From: CSSed11-175R1 sp041685735
GTDB lineage: Bacteria > Actinomycetota > Nitriliruptoria > Nitriliruptorales > Nitriliruptoraceae
Length of the DNA: 64,000 nt
Reading direction: 5' to 3'
NCBI GenBank assembly: GCA_041685735.1
Contig: JAWLFE010000002.1
Coordinates: 62,001 to 126,000 of the forward strand
Part shown: positions 52,881 to 61,775 of the stretch, piece after piece
How positions within the stretch are numbered: position 1 is the first letter of the stretch
Layout of the letters: each line of letters starts with the position of its first letter
Translations under genes and position numbers: made by a program
The notes under the pieces: generated by a model
What the model was told of the DNA's origin: nothing
What the model saw: only the letters and a program-made list of their open reading frames with translations
The model's database searches: none

Positions 52881-53849
52881 TCAGCGGTCGGCGTACCAGG
52901 CGGCCAGGCGGTCGAAGCCCTCGTCGACGGCCACGGTCGGCCGCCAGGCGAGCGCAGCACGGGTCTCGCGCTGGTCGAACCAGTGCGCCGTGGCCAACTG
53001 TTCGGCCAGGAACGTGGTCATCGGCGGATCGTCGTCGCGTCCGAGTCGGTCCCAGACCCGCTCGGCGACGGCGCCGCCGGCGCGTGCGACCGGGAATGGC
53101 ACCCGCAGCGTCGGTGGGGCCACGCCCGCGGCGGCGCAGATGCGCGTGAACAACTCACGCACGGTGCGAGGCTGGCCGTTGGACACCACGAACGCCCGAC
53201 CGTTCAGGTCCGCTGCCCGGTCCCGTGCCGCGACGATCGCATCCACGGCGTTGTCGAGGTAGGTGGTGTCGATCAGCGCCGCGCCCTGCCCGATCAGCGC
53301 GAGGCGCCCCTGCTCGGCGCGCTCGACGATCCGGCCGATCAGCTGGGTGTCGCCGGGTCCCCACACCAGGTGGGGACGCAGGGACACGACGGCCATGCCC
53401 TGCCCCGCGTCGGTCAGCGCCAGCTGTTCGGCCATCGCCTTGCTGCGGGCGTAGTGGCCACGGGCCCGGTCCGGGTCGGCGGGGCCGGCGCCCTCGCCGG
53501 CGAGCGAGCTCCCGTGGTGGGCGACCGACGGCGACGAGATGTGCACGAACCGGGTCACCCCCGCCTGGCGGGCGGCGGTCAGCACGTTGGCGGTGCCCTG
53601 CACGTTGACGGCCTCGAACGTTGGCCACGCACCGACGACGGACACCAGCGCGGCGAGGTGGATGACGGCGTCCATCCCCTCGGTGGCCCGGGTCACGGCG
53701 TCGACGTCGGTGACGTCGCCGAGCGCCTCAGGCGTGCCGAGCCCCGCGGGCCGTCGCTGGAACGTGGTGACCTCGTCACCGCGCGCGAGCAGTGACCGGA
53801 CCACGGCGGATCCGATGAGGCTCGTCGCGCCCGTGACCAGCACCCTCAC
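52881..53849 (-). CDS. oleD: OleD, NAD(P)H-dependent 2-alkyl-3-ketoacid reductase
   Basis: 322 aa extended SDR of the 3-beta-HSD type: VLVTGATSLIGSAVVRSLLARG at the start, Tyr-x3-Lys in YARSKAM. OleD reduces the beta-keto acid made by OleA to a beta-hydroxy acid. The GTG start at 53849 overlaps the stop of oleBC (GTGA). With OleA and OleBC it makes long-chain cis-olefins from two acyl chains. The identification rests on fold and operon position. Confidence 0.88.
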   Translation of the reverse strand: MRVLVTGATSLIGSAVVRSLLARGDEVTTFQRRPAGLGTPEALGDVTDVDAVTRATEGMDAVIHLAALVSVVGAWPTFEAVNVQGTANVLTAARQAGVTRFVHISSPSVAHHGSSLAGEGAGPADPDRARGHYARSKAMAEQLALTDAGQGMAVVSLRPHLVWGPGDTQLIGRIVERAEQGRLALIGQGAALIDTTYLDNAVDAIVAARDRAADLNGRAFVVSNGQPRTVRELFTRICAAAGVAPPTLRVPFPVARAGGAVAERVWDRLGRDDDPPMTTFLAEQLATAHWFDQRETRAALAWRPTVAVDEGFDRLAAWYADR

Positions 53850-56560
53850 AGCCGCGTCACCCGCCCGCCGCCGAGAACCTCAGCTGCCCAGTCCGCGATC
53901 GCGGCCCGGTCGATCTTCGAGTTGTGGCGCATGTCGACCGGTAACGCCGGTGTCTGCAGGACCGCCGCCACCTCGACGTCGACGACGTGGCGCACGGTGT
54001 CGGTCAGGTCCTGTGACGCGAGTCCCCGGTGGCGGCTCCCGTCGCTCGGCGCGATGACCACGACGACCTGTTGGGTGCCGGCCGGTCCGACGCCCACCGC
54101 AGCGGCCATCGCCACCCCGGCCAGGGTCTCCACGCGTCGCTCGATCGCGACCGGGGTCACGACCCCATCGGCGGTGGTGATGCTATGGATCAGTCGGCCT
54201 TCGATCCACAGGCGTCCATCCGCATCGAGGTGGCCGACATCGCCGCTGCGGTGCCAGCCGGGGTTGCGGGAACTGGCCGCCTCGGTGGCCCACAGCCGGT
54301 CGTAGCGGTCCTTGACGTGGGCCGCCCGGACACAGACCTCGCCGGTGACCTCGGCGCGACGGGTGAGCGCACCGCTGGCTTCGCCCGCGTCATCCAGGGG
54401 GCTGATCGCCACCTCGACGCCCCTGACGGGCTGGCCGACGCAGACGCCGTTGCCGGTCCCGGCCGCGTCGATCTGCGCGAGCGAGATGTCGGCGACCGGC
54501 AGTGCTTCGGTCATGCCGTAGGGGGTGTGGGGTTCGGCGTTGGGGAAGAGGGAGCCGAACGCGCGCAGCAGTTCGGCGGGGACGGGCGCGCCGGCGGACA
54601 GCAGCAGCCGGACGCGACGGAGCGGGTCGCGCTGCGCCGTGGAGAGCTGATCGGCGCCGCGCAACACGCTGACCAGCGCCGCCGGTGAGGCGAACACCAG
54701 CGTGGCGTCGATCGCGACGGCGGCCTGCGCCAGGGCGCTGGCCTCCAACGTCCCAGGTGAGGTGACGTCCATGTCGGGCACGACCGAGGTGATGCCCAGC
54801 AGCGGTCCGAACAGCGCGAACGGCGCGAACGCCGCGACCAGCCGGTCGTCGGGCGTGATGTCGTAGGTGCGGCGCAGGGCATCGCGCTGCGCCTCGATCT
54901 GCCGGTGGCGGTAGACGACGCCCTTGGACGGGCCGGTCGCCCCGGAGGTGAACACGACCGCCGCTTCGGCGTTCGGGCCGGGTTCGGCGGGGGCCGGCAG
55001 GGATGCGCCTCCGTCGATCAGTTGCGCGAGGGTCGTGTCCGCCCCGGCCGCCGCCAACGCGGCGGGGGACAGGTCACCGACCGCGATCGGCCGGCCCGGC
55101 CAGCGCAGGGCGCGTGCGGCCGCGAGCGCCTTCGGGATCGCGATGAGGTGCTCGGGCGCGGCGCTCTTGAGCGCATGGGTGATGCCGCGCGCCCCGAGCC
55201 CCGCGTCGGCCACGACCACCACGGCCCCCAGCCGCCAGCACGCGTACAGGCAGGTCGCCAGATCGGCGCCGGGTTCCACCAGCAGCGCGACGCGGTCACC
55301 GGGCACCACCCCACGCTCGGCGAGCGCGGCCGCCAGCGCCGTCACGTTCGCCGCCAGCTGATCGAACGTGACGATGGTCGGTGCGGCATCGGCGCGGTCC
55401 GCCACCTCGACGATGGCGGGGCGCCCCTGCAGGGCCGGGTCCTCGAGCGCAGCCCACAACGGGGTGCGCTCGGCAGCTGCGTCGCCCTCCGCAGCGACAT
55501 CGTCCTCCGCAGCTCCATCGAAGTGGAACGCCGCCGGCACGGTCCCGTCCACGGGCGAGGGTGTGCCGTCGGCCTCCAGTGCGTCGATCCAGCGGCTCAC
55601 GATGGGGGTCAGGTCGACATCTTCCGGAACCAGGTGGCTGGCCTGCGCGACCCGCTGGACCTGGGCGTGGGGCAGCCGGTCCTGCAGGTCGTGGAGGTAG
55701 AGGTCGGAGAACACCGGATCCTTCGCGCCCCAGACCAACAGGAAGGGGACGTCGCTCAGCGCCTCCAGCCCGGCCGCGATCGCATCCAGGGCCGGAGCGC
55801 TGCGGTGGTCGTGCTCCAGGGGGATGTCGCGCACGAACGCGCCGATGGCATGCCGGCGGTCGGGGGTGAGGTAGGGCGCGTGGTAGGCCGCGCGGACCTC
55901 GTCGGACGGCGATGCCTGCGCGAGCCCGAGCGTGCCCCGGATGAAGGTCGGGGTCCGCACGCACGCGTTGTCGAGCACACCCGGCGTCCGGGCGGCCCGG
56001 ATCAGCGAGGGCGCCCTGGCTCCTTCGGGCTGGTGGACCGCGGTGTTGGTGAGCACCAGGCCGGCGAGCCGGCTGTGGTTGCGAAGGCTCCAGCCGAGCG
56101 CGATCGGCCCGCCCCAGTCATGGGCGACGGGCACGATCGGTCCGTCGAGTTGCAGGGCCGTGACCACCACCTCGAGGTCCTCGACGCGCCGGGCCAGGCT
56201 GCGCAGGGTCCGGGTGCGCTCGGAGAAGCCCATATCGAGGTGGTCGATCGCGACGACCCGCCAGCCAGGGGGTGCAGCGGCCAGCAGGTCACGCCACAGG
56301 TAGGACCAGGTCGGGTTGCCGTGCACGCACAGCAGGGTGCCGCCGACGCCGTCAGCATCCGCGTCTCCCGTGCTGCCAGCATCCACGCGGTCCGTGCTGC
56401 CAGCATCCGCGTGGCCCGTGTCCAACACGTGCCAGGTGCGCTCCCGGCCGTCCGCATCGACCGCGGTGACCAGGCGCGACCACGCCGGGTCCAGCCCCGG
56501 CAGGCCGGGTGGTGGGAGGCTCGCCGGCGCCGCGCCGCCGCGTGGGGCGCCGCGGCTCAC
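53846..56560 (-). CDS. OleBC fusion: alpha/beta hydrolase plus beta-lactone synthetase
   Basis: 904 aa. The N-terminal third is a haloalkane-dehalogenase-like hydrolase (OleB): LCVHGNPTWSYLWRDLLA and the nucleophile Asp in PVAHDWGGPIALGW. OleB removes CO2 from a beta-lactone to give the alkene. The rest is an AMP-binding enzyme (OleC): TSGATGPSKGVVYRHRQ, PYGMTEALPV. OleC closes the beta-lactone. Fused oleBC genes occur in actinobacteria. The GTG at 56560 overlaps the oleA stop. An inserted Asp/Ala/Gly segment near residues 40-70 is encoded by imperfect GCTGCCAGCATCC repeats. Confidence 0.92.
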   Translation of the reverse strand: MSRGAPRGGAAPASLPPPGLPGLDPAWSRLVTAVDADGRERTWHVLDTGHADAGSTDRVDAGSTGDADADGVGGTLLCVHGNPTWSYLWRDLLAAAPPGWRVVAIDHLDMGFSERTRTLRSLARRVEDLEVVVTALQLDGPIVPVAHDWGGPIALGWSLRNHSRLAGLVLTNTAVHQPEGARAPSLIRAARTPGVLDNACVRTPTFIRGTLGLAQASPSDEVRAAYHAPYLTPDRRHAIGAFVRDIPLEHDHRSAPALDAIAAGLEALSDVPFLLVWGAKDPVFSDLYLHDLQDRLPHAQVQRVAQASHLVPEDVDLTPIVSRWIDALEADGTPSPVDGTVPAAFHFDGAAEDDVAAEGDAAAERTPLWAALEDPALQGRPAIVEVADRADAAPTIVTFDQLAANVTALAAALAERGVVPGDRVALLVEPGADLATCLYACWRLGAVVVVADAGLGARGITHALKSAAPEHLIAIPKALAAARALRWPGRPIAVGDLSPAALAAAGADTTLAQLIDGGASLPAPAEPGPNAEAAVVFTSGATGPSKGVVYRHRQIEAQRDALRRTYDITPDDRLVAAFAPFALFGPLLGITSVVPDMDVTSPGTLEASALAQAAVAIDATLVFASPAALVSVLRGADQLSTAQRDPLRRVRLLLSAGAPVPAELLRAFGSLFPNAEPHTPYGMTEALPVADISLAQIDAAGTGNGVCVGQPVRGVEVAISPLDDAGEASGALTRRAEVTGEVCVRAAHVKDRYDRLWATEAASSRNPGWHRSGDVGHLDADGRLWIEGRLIHSITTADGVVTPVAIERRVETLAGVAMAAAVGVGPAGTQQVVVVIAPSDGSRHRGLASQDLTDTVRHVVDVEVAAVLQTPALPVDMRHNSKIDRAAIADWAAEVLGGGRVTRL

Positions 56561-57582
56561 CAGAGCAGTTCGGTCGCGGTGGTGTTGATCCCCGAACCGA
56601 TGCCGCACAGCACCAGTCGGTCACCTGGCTTGAAGTCGTCCTGGTACATCGCCATGGTCAGCGGCACCGCCGCCGGACCGACGTTGCCGCGCTTGGGGAA
56701 CGACAGCGGTGCCCGGTCAGGCTCGATCCCGAGCCGCTTGCACATCAGGGTCGTGTGGATCGCCGAGACCTGGTGCATGATGTAGTGGTCCATCGCCGCC
56801 CAGTCCCAGCCGTTGCGCTGCGCGGCGGTCCAGGTCGCCTCGGCGACGTCCAACCCGGCTTCGAGTAGCGCCTTGGTGTCGGTCCGCATCTGCTCCATCG
56901 TGCCGACGCACAGGGTGTGGTGCTCGGAACCCGCGCGGGACTCGCTGCCGATGATGCGGTGGCCCTCGGGGTGGTGGTCGGCGCGGCCGATCACCATCGC
57001 GGCGCCGCACGAGCCGAGCGTGAGCGACGCGAACTCCTGGAAGACGTCTTCGACCGTGGTGGATGCCTGGGCGAGCCGGTCCAGTGTCTTCTCCTGGAGC
57101 GCCCGTGAGCCCTCGCCGTCGACGATCAGGGCGTAGTCGATCTGGCCCGCGTCGATCATGGTCGACGCCAGGCTCATCGCGTTGACGAAGCCGAGGCAGG
57201 CGTTGGCGAGGTCGAAGTTCAGGCACGACGTCGCGAGGCCGAGCTTGGCGTGCACGGCGACGGCCGCAGATGGCTCGAGGTGGTCGCGGCTCACCGAGGT
57301 GTCGACGAGCAGGCCGATCCTGCTGCGGTCGATGCCGGCCGCTTCGATCGCCTTCTCGCCGGCCTTGGCCGCCGCGTCGGAGAACAGGGTGTCGGCTGGC
57401 CACCAGCGGCGTTCGACGATCCCGGCGACCTCCTCCAGCAGCCCGGCGCGCATGCCCAGCCGCTCGTAGGTGCCGGCCAGGCGCTCATCGAACGCGGATG
57501 ACGGGACGACCTCGGGGCCGTCGACGGCCTGGACGGACAGGACCGCGGCGTTGTCGTGGTGGAGGCTGGTGTTACCGAGCAT
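56557..57582 (-). CDS. oleA: OleA, thiolase-fold acyl-CoA condensing enzyme
   Basis: 341 aa, 3-oxoacyl-ACP-synthase-III fold. The active-site Cys is in NFDLANACLGFVNAM, His in YIMHQVSAIHT and Asn in KRGNVGPAAVPLTM. OleA joins two fatty acyl-CoAs head to head, giving a 2-alkyl-3-keto acid. ATG 57582 opens an operon oleA-oleBC-oleD with start-stop overlaps, followed by an SDR. Confidence 0.92.
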   Translation of the reverse strand: MLGNTSLHHDNAAVLSVQAVDGPEVVPSSAFDERLAGTYERLGMRAGLLEEVAGIVERRWWPADTLFSDAAAKAGEKAIEAAGIDRSRIGLLVDTSVSRDHLEPSAAVAVHAKLGLATSCLNFDLANACLGFVNAMSLASTMIDAGQIDYALIVDGEGSRALQEKTLDRLAQASTTVEDVFQEFASLTLGSCGAAMVIGRADHHPEGHRIIGSESRAGSEHHTLCVGTMEQMRTDTKALLEAGLDVAEATWTAAQRNGWDWAAMDHYIMHQVSAIHTTLMCKRLGIEPDRAPLSFPKRGNVGPAAVPLTMAMYQDDFKPGDRLVLCGIGSGINTTATELLW

Positions 57583-57816
57583 GACGGACCTTGGTGGCGG
57601 CGTTCTCGGGCTTCCCCGGCGTACGGAGCCGGGACCGACACGAGATGGACGGTCGGGACGGACAGGTCAGCCGCGCGGGGCACCGACCTACGGTGGCGTA
57701 ACCGTACCCGGCAGACGCAGCGGCGGGGCCGGGGCGCACTGGCCGGACGTGGGCCGGCCGGGGAGCCGGTTACCTTCGTGCGGGCCGTCGGTGGCGTCGG
57801 ACGCGAGGGAGTGTCG

Positions 57817-58158
57817 GTGGGACGGTTGCAAGGGGTGGCGGGCGCCGCGCGACGCTGGCTGCGTGGTGAGCGGTTCCGGCAGTGGCGGGTCAATGGCGAT
57901 CCGGCCTCCTCCTACCGACGGATCGTCGAGCATCCGGTGGTCACCACCGTGGTGGTCGCGGTCGTGGTCGGGGCGATCCTGGCCGCGACGTTCGGGGTGC
58001 CGCCCGTGTCGCCGCTGTTCCTGATCGTCGTGCTGGTCTCCCCGCTGCCGTTCTGGCTCCGCCTGGAGCAGGGCATCCTCGACGAGTGGGACGGCACCCC
58101 ACCCGACGAGGCGCATCCAGACTCGCCCGACGAGGAGGGGTCGGACCCCGACCGCTGA
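57817..58158 (+). CDS. small membrane protein, uncharacterised
   Basis: 113 aa (two residues longer with GTG 57811). A basic N-terminus, then two adjacent hydrophobic helices (VVTTVVVAVVVGAILAATFG and SPLFLIVVLVSPLPFWLRL), then a Pro/Asp/Glu-rich tail. GTG 57817 is 7 bases after GAGGGA. It is divergent from oleA. No family is recognised. Confidence 0.6.
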   Translation: MGRLQGVAGAARRWLRGERFRQWRVNGDPASSYRRIVEHPVVTTVVVAVVVGAILAATFGVPPVSPLFLIVVLVSPLPFWLRLEQGILDEWDGTPPDEAHPDSPDEEGSDPDR

Positions 58159-58244
58159 CCGGCCCCCGGAAGCGTGGCCGGATCGGCGGATCGGGCCCCG
58201 AGACCCGGTCCGTGCAACGGAACGGCCTGGAACGAGCCGATCTG

Positions 58245-59483
58245 CTACACGGACAGCGCCGCGCGCTTGCGCCAGGCGCTGAACGACGCGGCCGATCCGC
58301 CGTGCGGGCGCACGAGCCACGGCCAGGGGTGCGTTGCGACGACGTCCAGGGCGCCCGCACGTCGGCGCCAGCCCGGCACGGGTGCGAAGGTCGTCGCCAG
58401 CCGCCGGCCCGCGAGCACCGCCACCGGATCACCGACCGCAACCTCGAGGTCGGTGCGCTCGGCCAGATCTGCGAGGCACTCCACGAGGAAGACCAGACGT
58501 TTCCCGGACAGTCGCAGCCGGGCGAGCAGCGGCGCATCGAACACGAACACCGCGGGAAGCTCGGGGTGGGCCGTCAGCGCCGGGTCGGCGTCGCCGAGGG
58601 ACTCGGCGGTGAGCCACACCGCTTCTGCGGGCCCGTCGATCAGCGCCCGTTCGGGGCCGCCGGTGACCGCGGGGTCCGCGTCACGCCGCAACCTCAGCGG
58701 CTCCTGCGCGCGGGGCAGCGGCGGGTCGTCGGGCCAGGCGTCGATGGGGCAGGCATCCGCCAGGGCGCAGGTGTCGCACAGTCCGGGCGCGCGCTTCTCG
58801 ACCTGCCAGCGCGAGAACCCGTACGGCCTGCCGTTCCCGGTGCCGATGGTCCACTGCCAGCCGGACCGGTTCGCGGCGCGGGAGCCGTCGAGCAGGTGCC
58901 GGAAGAACGCGTCCTCGCCGGCCCGCCAGTCGACGCCCTGTCGGACCGCCCAGTGGGATGCGAGCCACATGCGGGTCTGGTTGACGAGGTAGCCGTCGGT
59001 CCGCAGCTCGTCGGTCGTGACCTCCAGGCAGGCCATGGCAGGGTCCCAGACCTCCGCGATGTCGTCGCCGTGCCAGGGGGCACCGGTGAGATCGTGGCGC
59101 AACCCGTCCGCGAGGCCCGGGCCCACACGGGCGTAGAGGTGGCGGGCATGCTCCTGCCACAGCAGTTCGTCGCGGAACCTCTTCTGGTCGCGTGCGGGTG
59201 CGTCGGCGACCGCGGTCCACGCCTCCGGCAGGGTGATCAACCCGTGGCGGATGTAGGGCGAGAGCGCGGTCGCGCCGCGCCGCTCCGCCGGCCACACCTC
59301 GTTGCGGTCACTGGCATAGCCGGTGATGTCCAGCGCGGCGAGCGCCGCGTCGGCAGCCAGCTGGCCGCCGCGGAAGCGCGGACTCGCCGCGACCTCGTCG
59401 CTGGTGAGCCCGGCGAGTTCGTCGTGGACCCACGCCTGGGCGCCGGCGACGTCGCGTGCGGCGGGCAGCGGACGGATGACCAT
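58245..59483 (-). CDS. cryptochrome/photolyase-related FAD protein with rearranged domains
   Basis: 412 aa. The first 260 residues resemble the photolyase FAD-binding helical domain: TALSPYIRHGLITLPEAW, LLWQEHARHLYARVG, GYLVNQTRMWLASHWAVRQG and WQWTIGTGNGRPYGFSRWQVEK. A Cys-rich segment CDTCALADACP follows. After it comes an alpha/beta domain (VFVFDAPLLARLRLSGKRLVFLVECLADLA) that looks like the photolyase N-terminal antenna domain. The order is thus reversed compared with usual photolyases. ATG 59483. DNA repair versus light sensing cannot be decided. Confidence 0.78.
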   Translation of the reverse strand: MVIRPLPAARDVAGAQAWVHDELAGLTSDEVAASPRFRGGQLAADAALAALDITGYASDRNEVWPAERRGATALSPYIRHGLITLPEAWTAVADAPARDQKRFRDELLWQEHARHLYARVGPGLADGLRHDLTGAPWHGDDIAEVWDPAMACLEVTTDELRTDGYLVNQTRMWLASHWAVRQGVDWRAGEDAFFRHLLDGSRAANRSGWQWTIGTGNGRPYGFSRWQVEKRAPGLCDTCALADACPIDAWPDDPPLPRAQEPLRLRRDADPAVTGGPERALIDGPAEAVWLTAESLGDADPALTAHPELPAVFVFDAPLLARLRLSGKRLVFLVECLADLAERTDLEVAVGDPVAVLAGRRLATTFAPVPGWRRRAGALDVVATHPWPWLVRPHGGSAASFSAWRKRAALSV

Positions 59484-59560
59484 GCACGGACTTCGGTTCC
59501 GAACACACGTAGGGTTGCTGTCACCACCGAGCGCCCCGACGAGCAGGGAAGGTTGCGCGC

Positions 59561-60205
59561 ATGACATCCCGTGGATGGCTACCTGCCGGTGTGGCGACGG
59601 TCGGTGTCCTGAGTGCCGGGCTGGTCGCGATGATCGCGGCGGCTCGCACCGCTGGTGCCACGACGGACGAACCCGGACGGCAACTGCCGGGTGACGAGCT
59701 GCTCCCGGACGCCTCGATCGTCACGACCCGCGCGACGACCATCGCCGCACCGCCCGCCGCGGTGTGGCCGTGGCTGGTGCAGATGGGCTACCACCGTGGT
59801 GGGTGGTACGCGGTCGATGCGCTCGAGCGGTTGATCGGTGCCGGTGACTTCCTCACCGGCGACTCCGCCGACCGCATCGTGCCCGAGCTGCAGGACCTCG
59901 CCGTGGGGGAGCGGGTGCCGCTCAACGACCGCATGCACCTGGTGGTCGCGCGGTTCGACCCGGACAGCGCGTTGGTGCTCGCGCTGCCCGACCAGCCGCT
60001 CGAGTGGATCTGGAGCTTCGTGCTCGAGCCGATCGACGACGGATCCACCCGGCTGCTGATCCGCACGCGGATCGCGGCGCGCGACCGATGGGTCGCCCCG
60101 CTGTTGCCGCTGCTCGACGCTGGGCACATGACCATGGAGCTCGTGCAGCTGCGCAACCTGCGCGACCGCGTGGAAGCCGGCCAGGCGGCTACGACCTCCG
60201 AGTAG
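59561..60205 (+). CDS. membrane-anchored SRPBCC-family protein
   Basis: 214 aa. One N-terminal hydrophobic helix (AGVATVGVLSAGLVAMIAAA), then an SRPBCC-like domain: TTRATTIAAPPAAVWPWLVQMGYHRGGWYAVDALE. This plan is common in actinobacteria; function unknown. ATG 59561. Divergent from the photolyase-related gene 77 bases away, so the two promoters are close. Confidence 0.75.
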   Translation: MTSRGWLPAGVATVGVLSAGLVAMIAAARTAGATTDEPGRQLPGDELLPDASIVTTRATTIAAPPAAVWPWLVQMGYHRGGWYAVDALERLIGAGDFLTGDSADRIVPELQDLAVGERVPLNDRMHLVVARFDPDSALVLALPDQPLEWIWSFVLEPIDDGSTRLLIRTRIAARDRWVAPLLPLLDAGHMTMELVQLRNLRDRVEAGQAATTSE

Positions 60206-60363
60206 GCGCCGGGCCGTCGGGCTCGGGTCGCGACGCGCACCTACGTTCCCTACGGTGAGGGAAAGAGACGGTGTGTCTTGGTGGGAGCGCGGGTCACCTG
60301 CGTGACTGCTGGGGGCAGGTCCGATCCATCGCGACGCGGCGATCTCCCAGCATCGGAGGTGTC

Positions 60364-61092
60364 ATGGTGCGCGATGATCTGGTCGGGGTGATCCGGGAGT
60401 TCACCGGCAGTATCGTCAACCCGTTCGACCTGGACGAGTTGTTGCATCGGCTCATGGGTCACGCCACCAAGGTGGTCGGGGCAGCCGGCGCCGGTGTCAT
60501 GCTGGCTGGTGAGCGGGGCGACCTGGAGTTCGTGGCCGCCTCGGAGCAACGGGTGGTCGAGGCCGAGCACCACCAGGCCAGTCTGCAGGCCGGGGCCTGC
60601 TTCGAGGCGTTCACGACCAACCGCGTCGTGGCGGTCACCGACCTCGGCGCGGAGCACCGCTGGCCGGACTATGCCGAACGCGTGGCGTCGTTGGGACTGT
60701 GTTCGGTACTCGGTGTGCCGATGAACGCCTTCGGGCAGACCATCGGGGTGATCAACTTCTATCGCGAGGACCCGTCGCACTGGTCGCACGAAGATGTCGA
60801 CGCCGCCGAGATCATCACGTCGATGGGGGCCGGCTACGTGCTGAGTGCGAACCGCCTCCGGGCTCAGCACACGTTGAGTGAGCAGTTGCATGCGGCGATC
60901 CGTTCCCGCGACATCATCGGGCAGGCCAAGGGTGTGCTCATGGCCCGCGAGGACGTGAACGCGGACGCGGCCTTCGAGATGCTGCGCCAGCGCTCACAGG
61001 ATCGGAACCGCCGGTTGCGTGAACTCGCCGGGGAGATCGTCGCGGAGCACGAGATGCGCACCGGCGAAGACGCACCGGACGACGCCGACTGA
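60364..61092 (+). CDS. GAF-ANTAR sensory antiterminator
   Basis: 242 aa. GAF (residues 15-165: VGAAGAGVMLAGERGDLEFV, LGVPMNAFGQTIGVINFYRE) followed by ANTAR (RDIIGQAKGVLMAREDVNADAAFEML). The ATG at 60364 has GGAGGT in front. Fourth intact GAF-ANTAR gene of the window, with a more classical ANTAR than the pair at 23-26 kb. Target RNA unknown. Confidence 0.9.
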   Translation: MVRDDLVGVIREFTGSIVNPFDLDELLHRLMGHATKVVGAAGAGVMLAGERGDLEFVAASEQRVVEAEHHQASLQAGACFEAFTTNRVVAVTDLGAEHRWPDYAERVASLGLCSVLGVPMNAFGQTIGVINFYREDPSHWSHEDVDAAEIITSMGAGYVLSANRLRAQHTLSEQLHAAIRSRDIIGQAKGVLMAREDVNADAAFEMLRQRSQDRNRRLRELAGEIVAEHEMRTGEDAPDDAD

Positions 61093-61222
61093 ACGTCGGT
61101 GGCTGCACATCGGGTGGCGGGCGATCCGATGGTGGCGGGCGATCCGACCGTGGCGTACGGTCGGACGAGATCGTCAAGAAGCGGCGGCGAACCAGCGGAA
61201 CTCACCCGAGCTGGAGGGCCTC

Positions 61223-61591
61223 ATGCCGCGCGCCGACGCACCGATGCAGATCGATCAGCCACGCGCGACCCCGTTTCGGCACCGTGACGGTTCGCACCCC
61301 GGTTACCGGCCGTTCGGGTCCGACCCGGGCTGGCTGGCCGCGTACACGGTTGCGTTGACGCGAAGCGCGGTGCCCGACGAGCAACGCGTGGCCGCGCTGG
61401 TGGAGGCCACCGACGGCCAGCTCGACCTGCTCGAGGCGGCCGTGGCCCGGTTGCGGCGCTCGCCGGTCCGTGCCGGCTGTCCGTCCCAGGGGGCTCTGGC
61501 TCTCCTCGAGCAGGCGCTGGCTCGGGTGCGAGCCGACGCCACCCAGGTCCCTGGTCCGTCCCAGGAGTTGGCTGAGACGTCCGCCCGGTAG
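61223..61591 (+). CDS. uncharacterised small protein
   Basis: 122 aa. ATG 61223 follows GGAGGG. It has no membrane segment or recognised motif; the second half is helical (VAALVEATDGQLDLLEAAVARL, then LEQALARVRADATQV), perhaps a coiled coil. It lies 130 bases after the GAF-ANTAR gene on the same strand. Confidence 0.55.
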   Translation: MPRADAPMQIDQPRATPFRHRDGSHPGYRPFGSDPGWLAAYTVALTRSAVPDEQRVAALVEATDGQLDLLEAAVARLRRSPVRAGCPSQGALALLEQALARVRADATQVPGPSQELAETSAR

Positions 61592-61725
61592 CCGTGTTCC
61601 GCGGTGTACGAGTCCTCGTCGGCGCCCACGCCCCCGTCACGACCTCGACATCGCGAACGTTGCAGCGTGTCGCGGTCCTGCGATGGCGGACGTGGACGCT
61701 CGGGAGGTGTCACGCTATCGTGTTA

Positions 61726-61737
61726 GTGAACGTTCAC
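61726..61737. promoter_or_regulatory. palindromic operator candidate upstream of acyl-CoA dehydrogenase
   Basis: Perfect 12-bp palindrome GTGAACGTTCAC, 38 bases before the GTG of the acyl-CoA dehydrogenase gene. Palindromes with this TGAACGTTCA core suit a TetR-type lipid regulator. No regulator gene is adjacent. Confidence 0.55.
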
Positions 61738-61775
61738 AAGATTCCGAGATCGCTGGGACGCCTGGGAGGGCAGCC

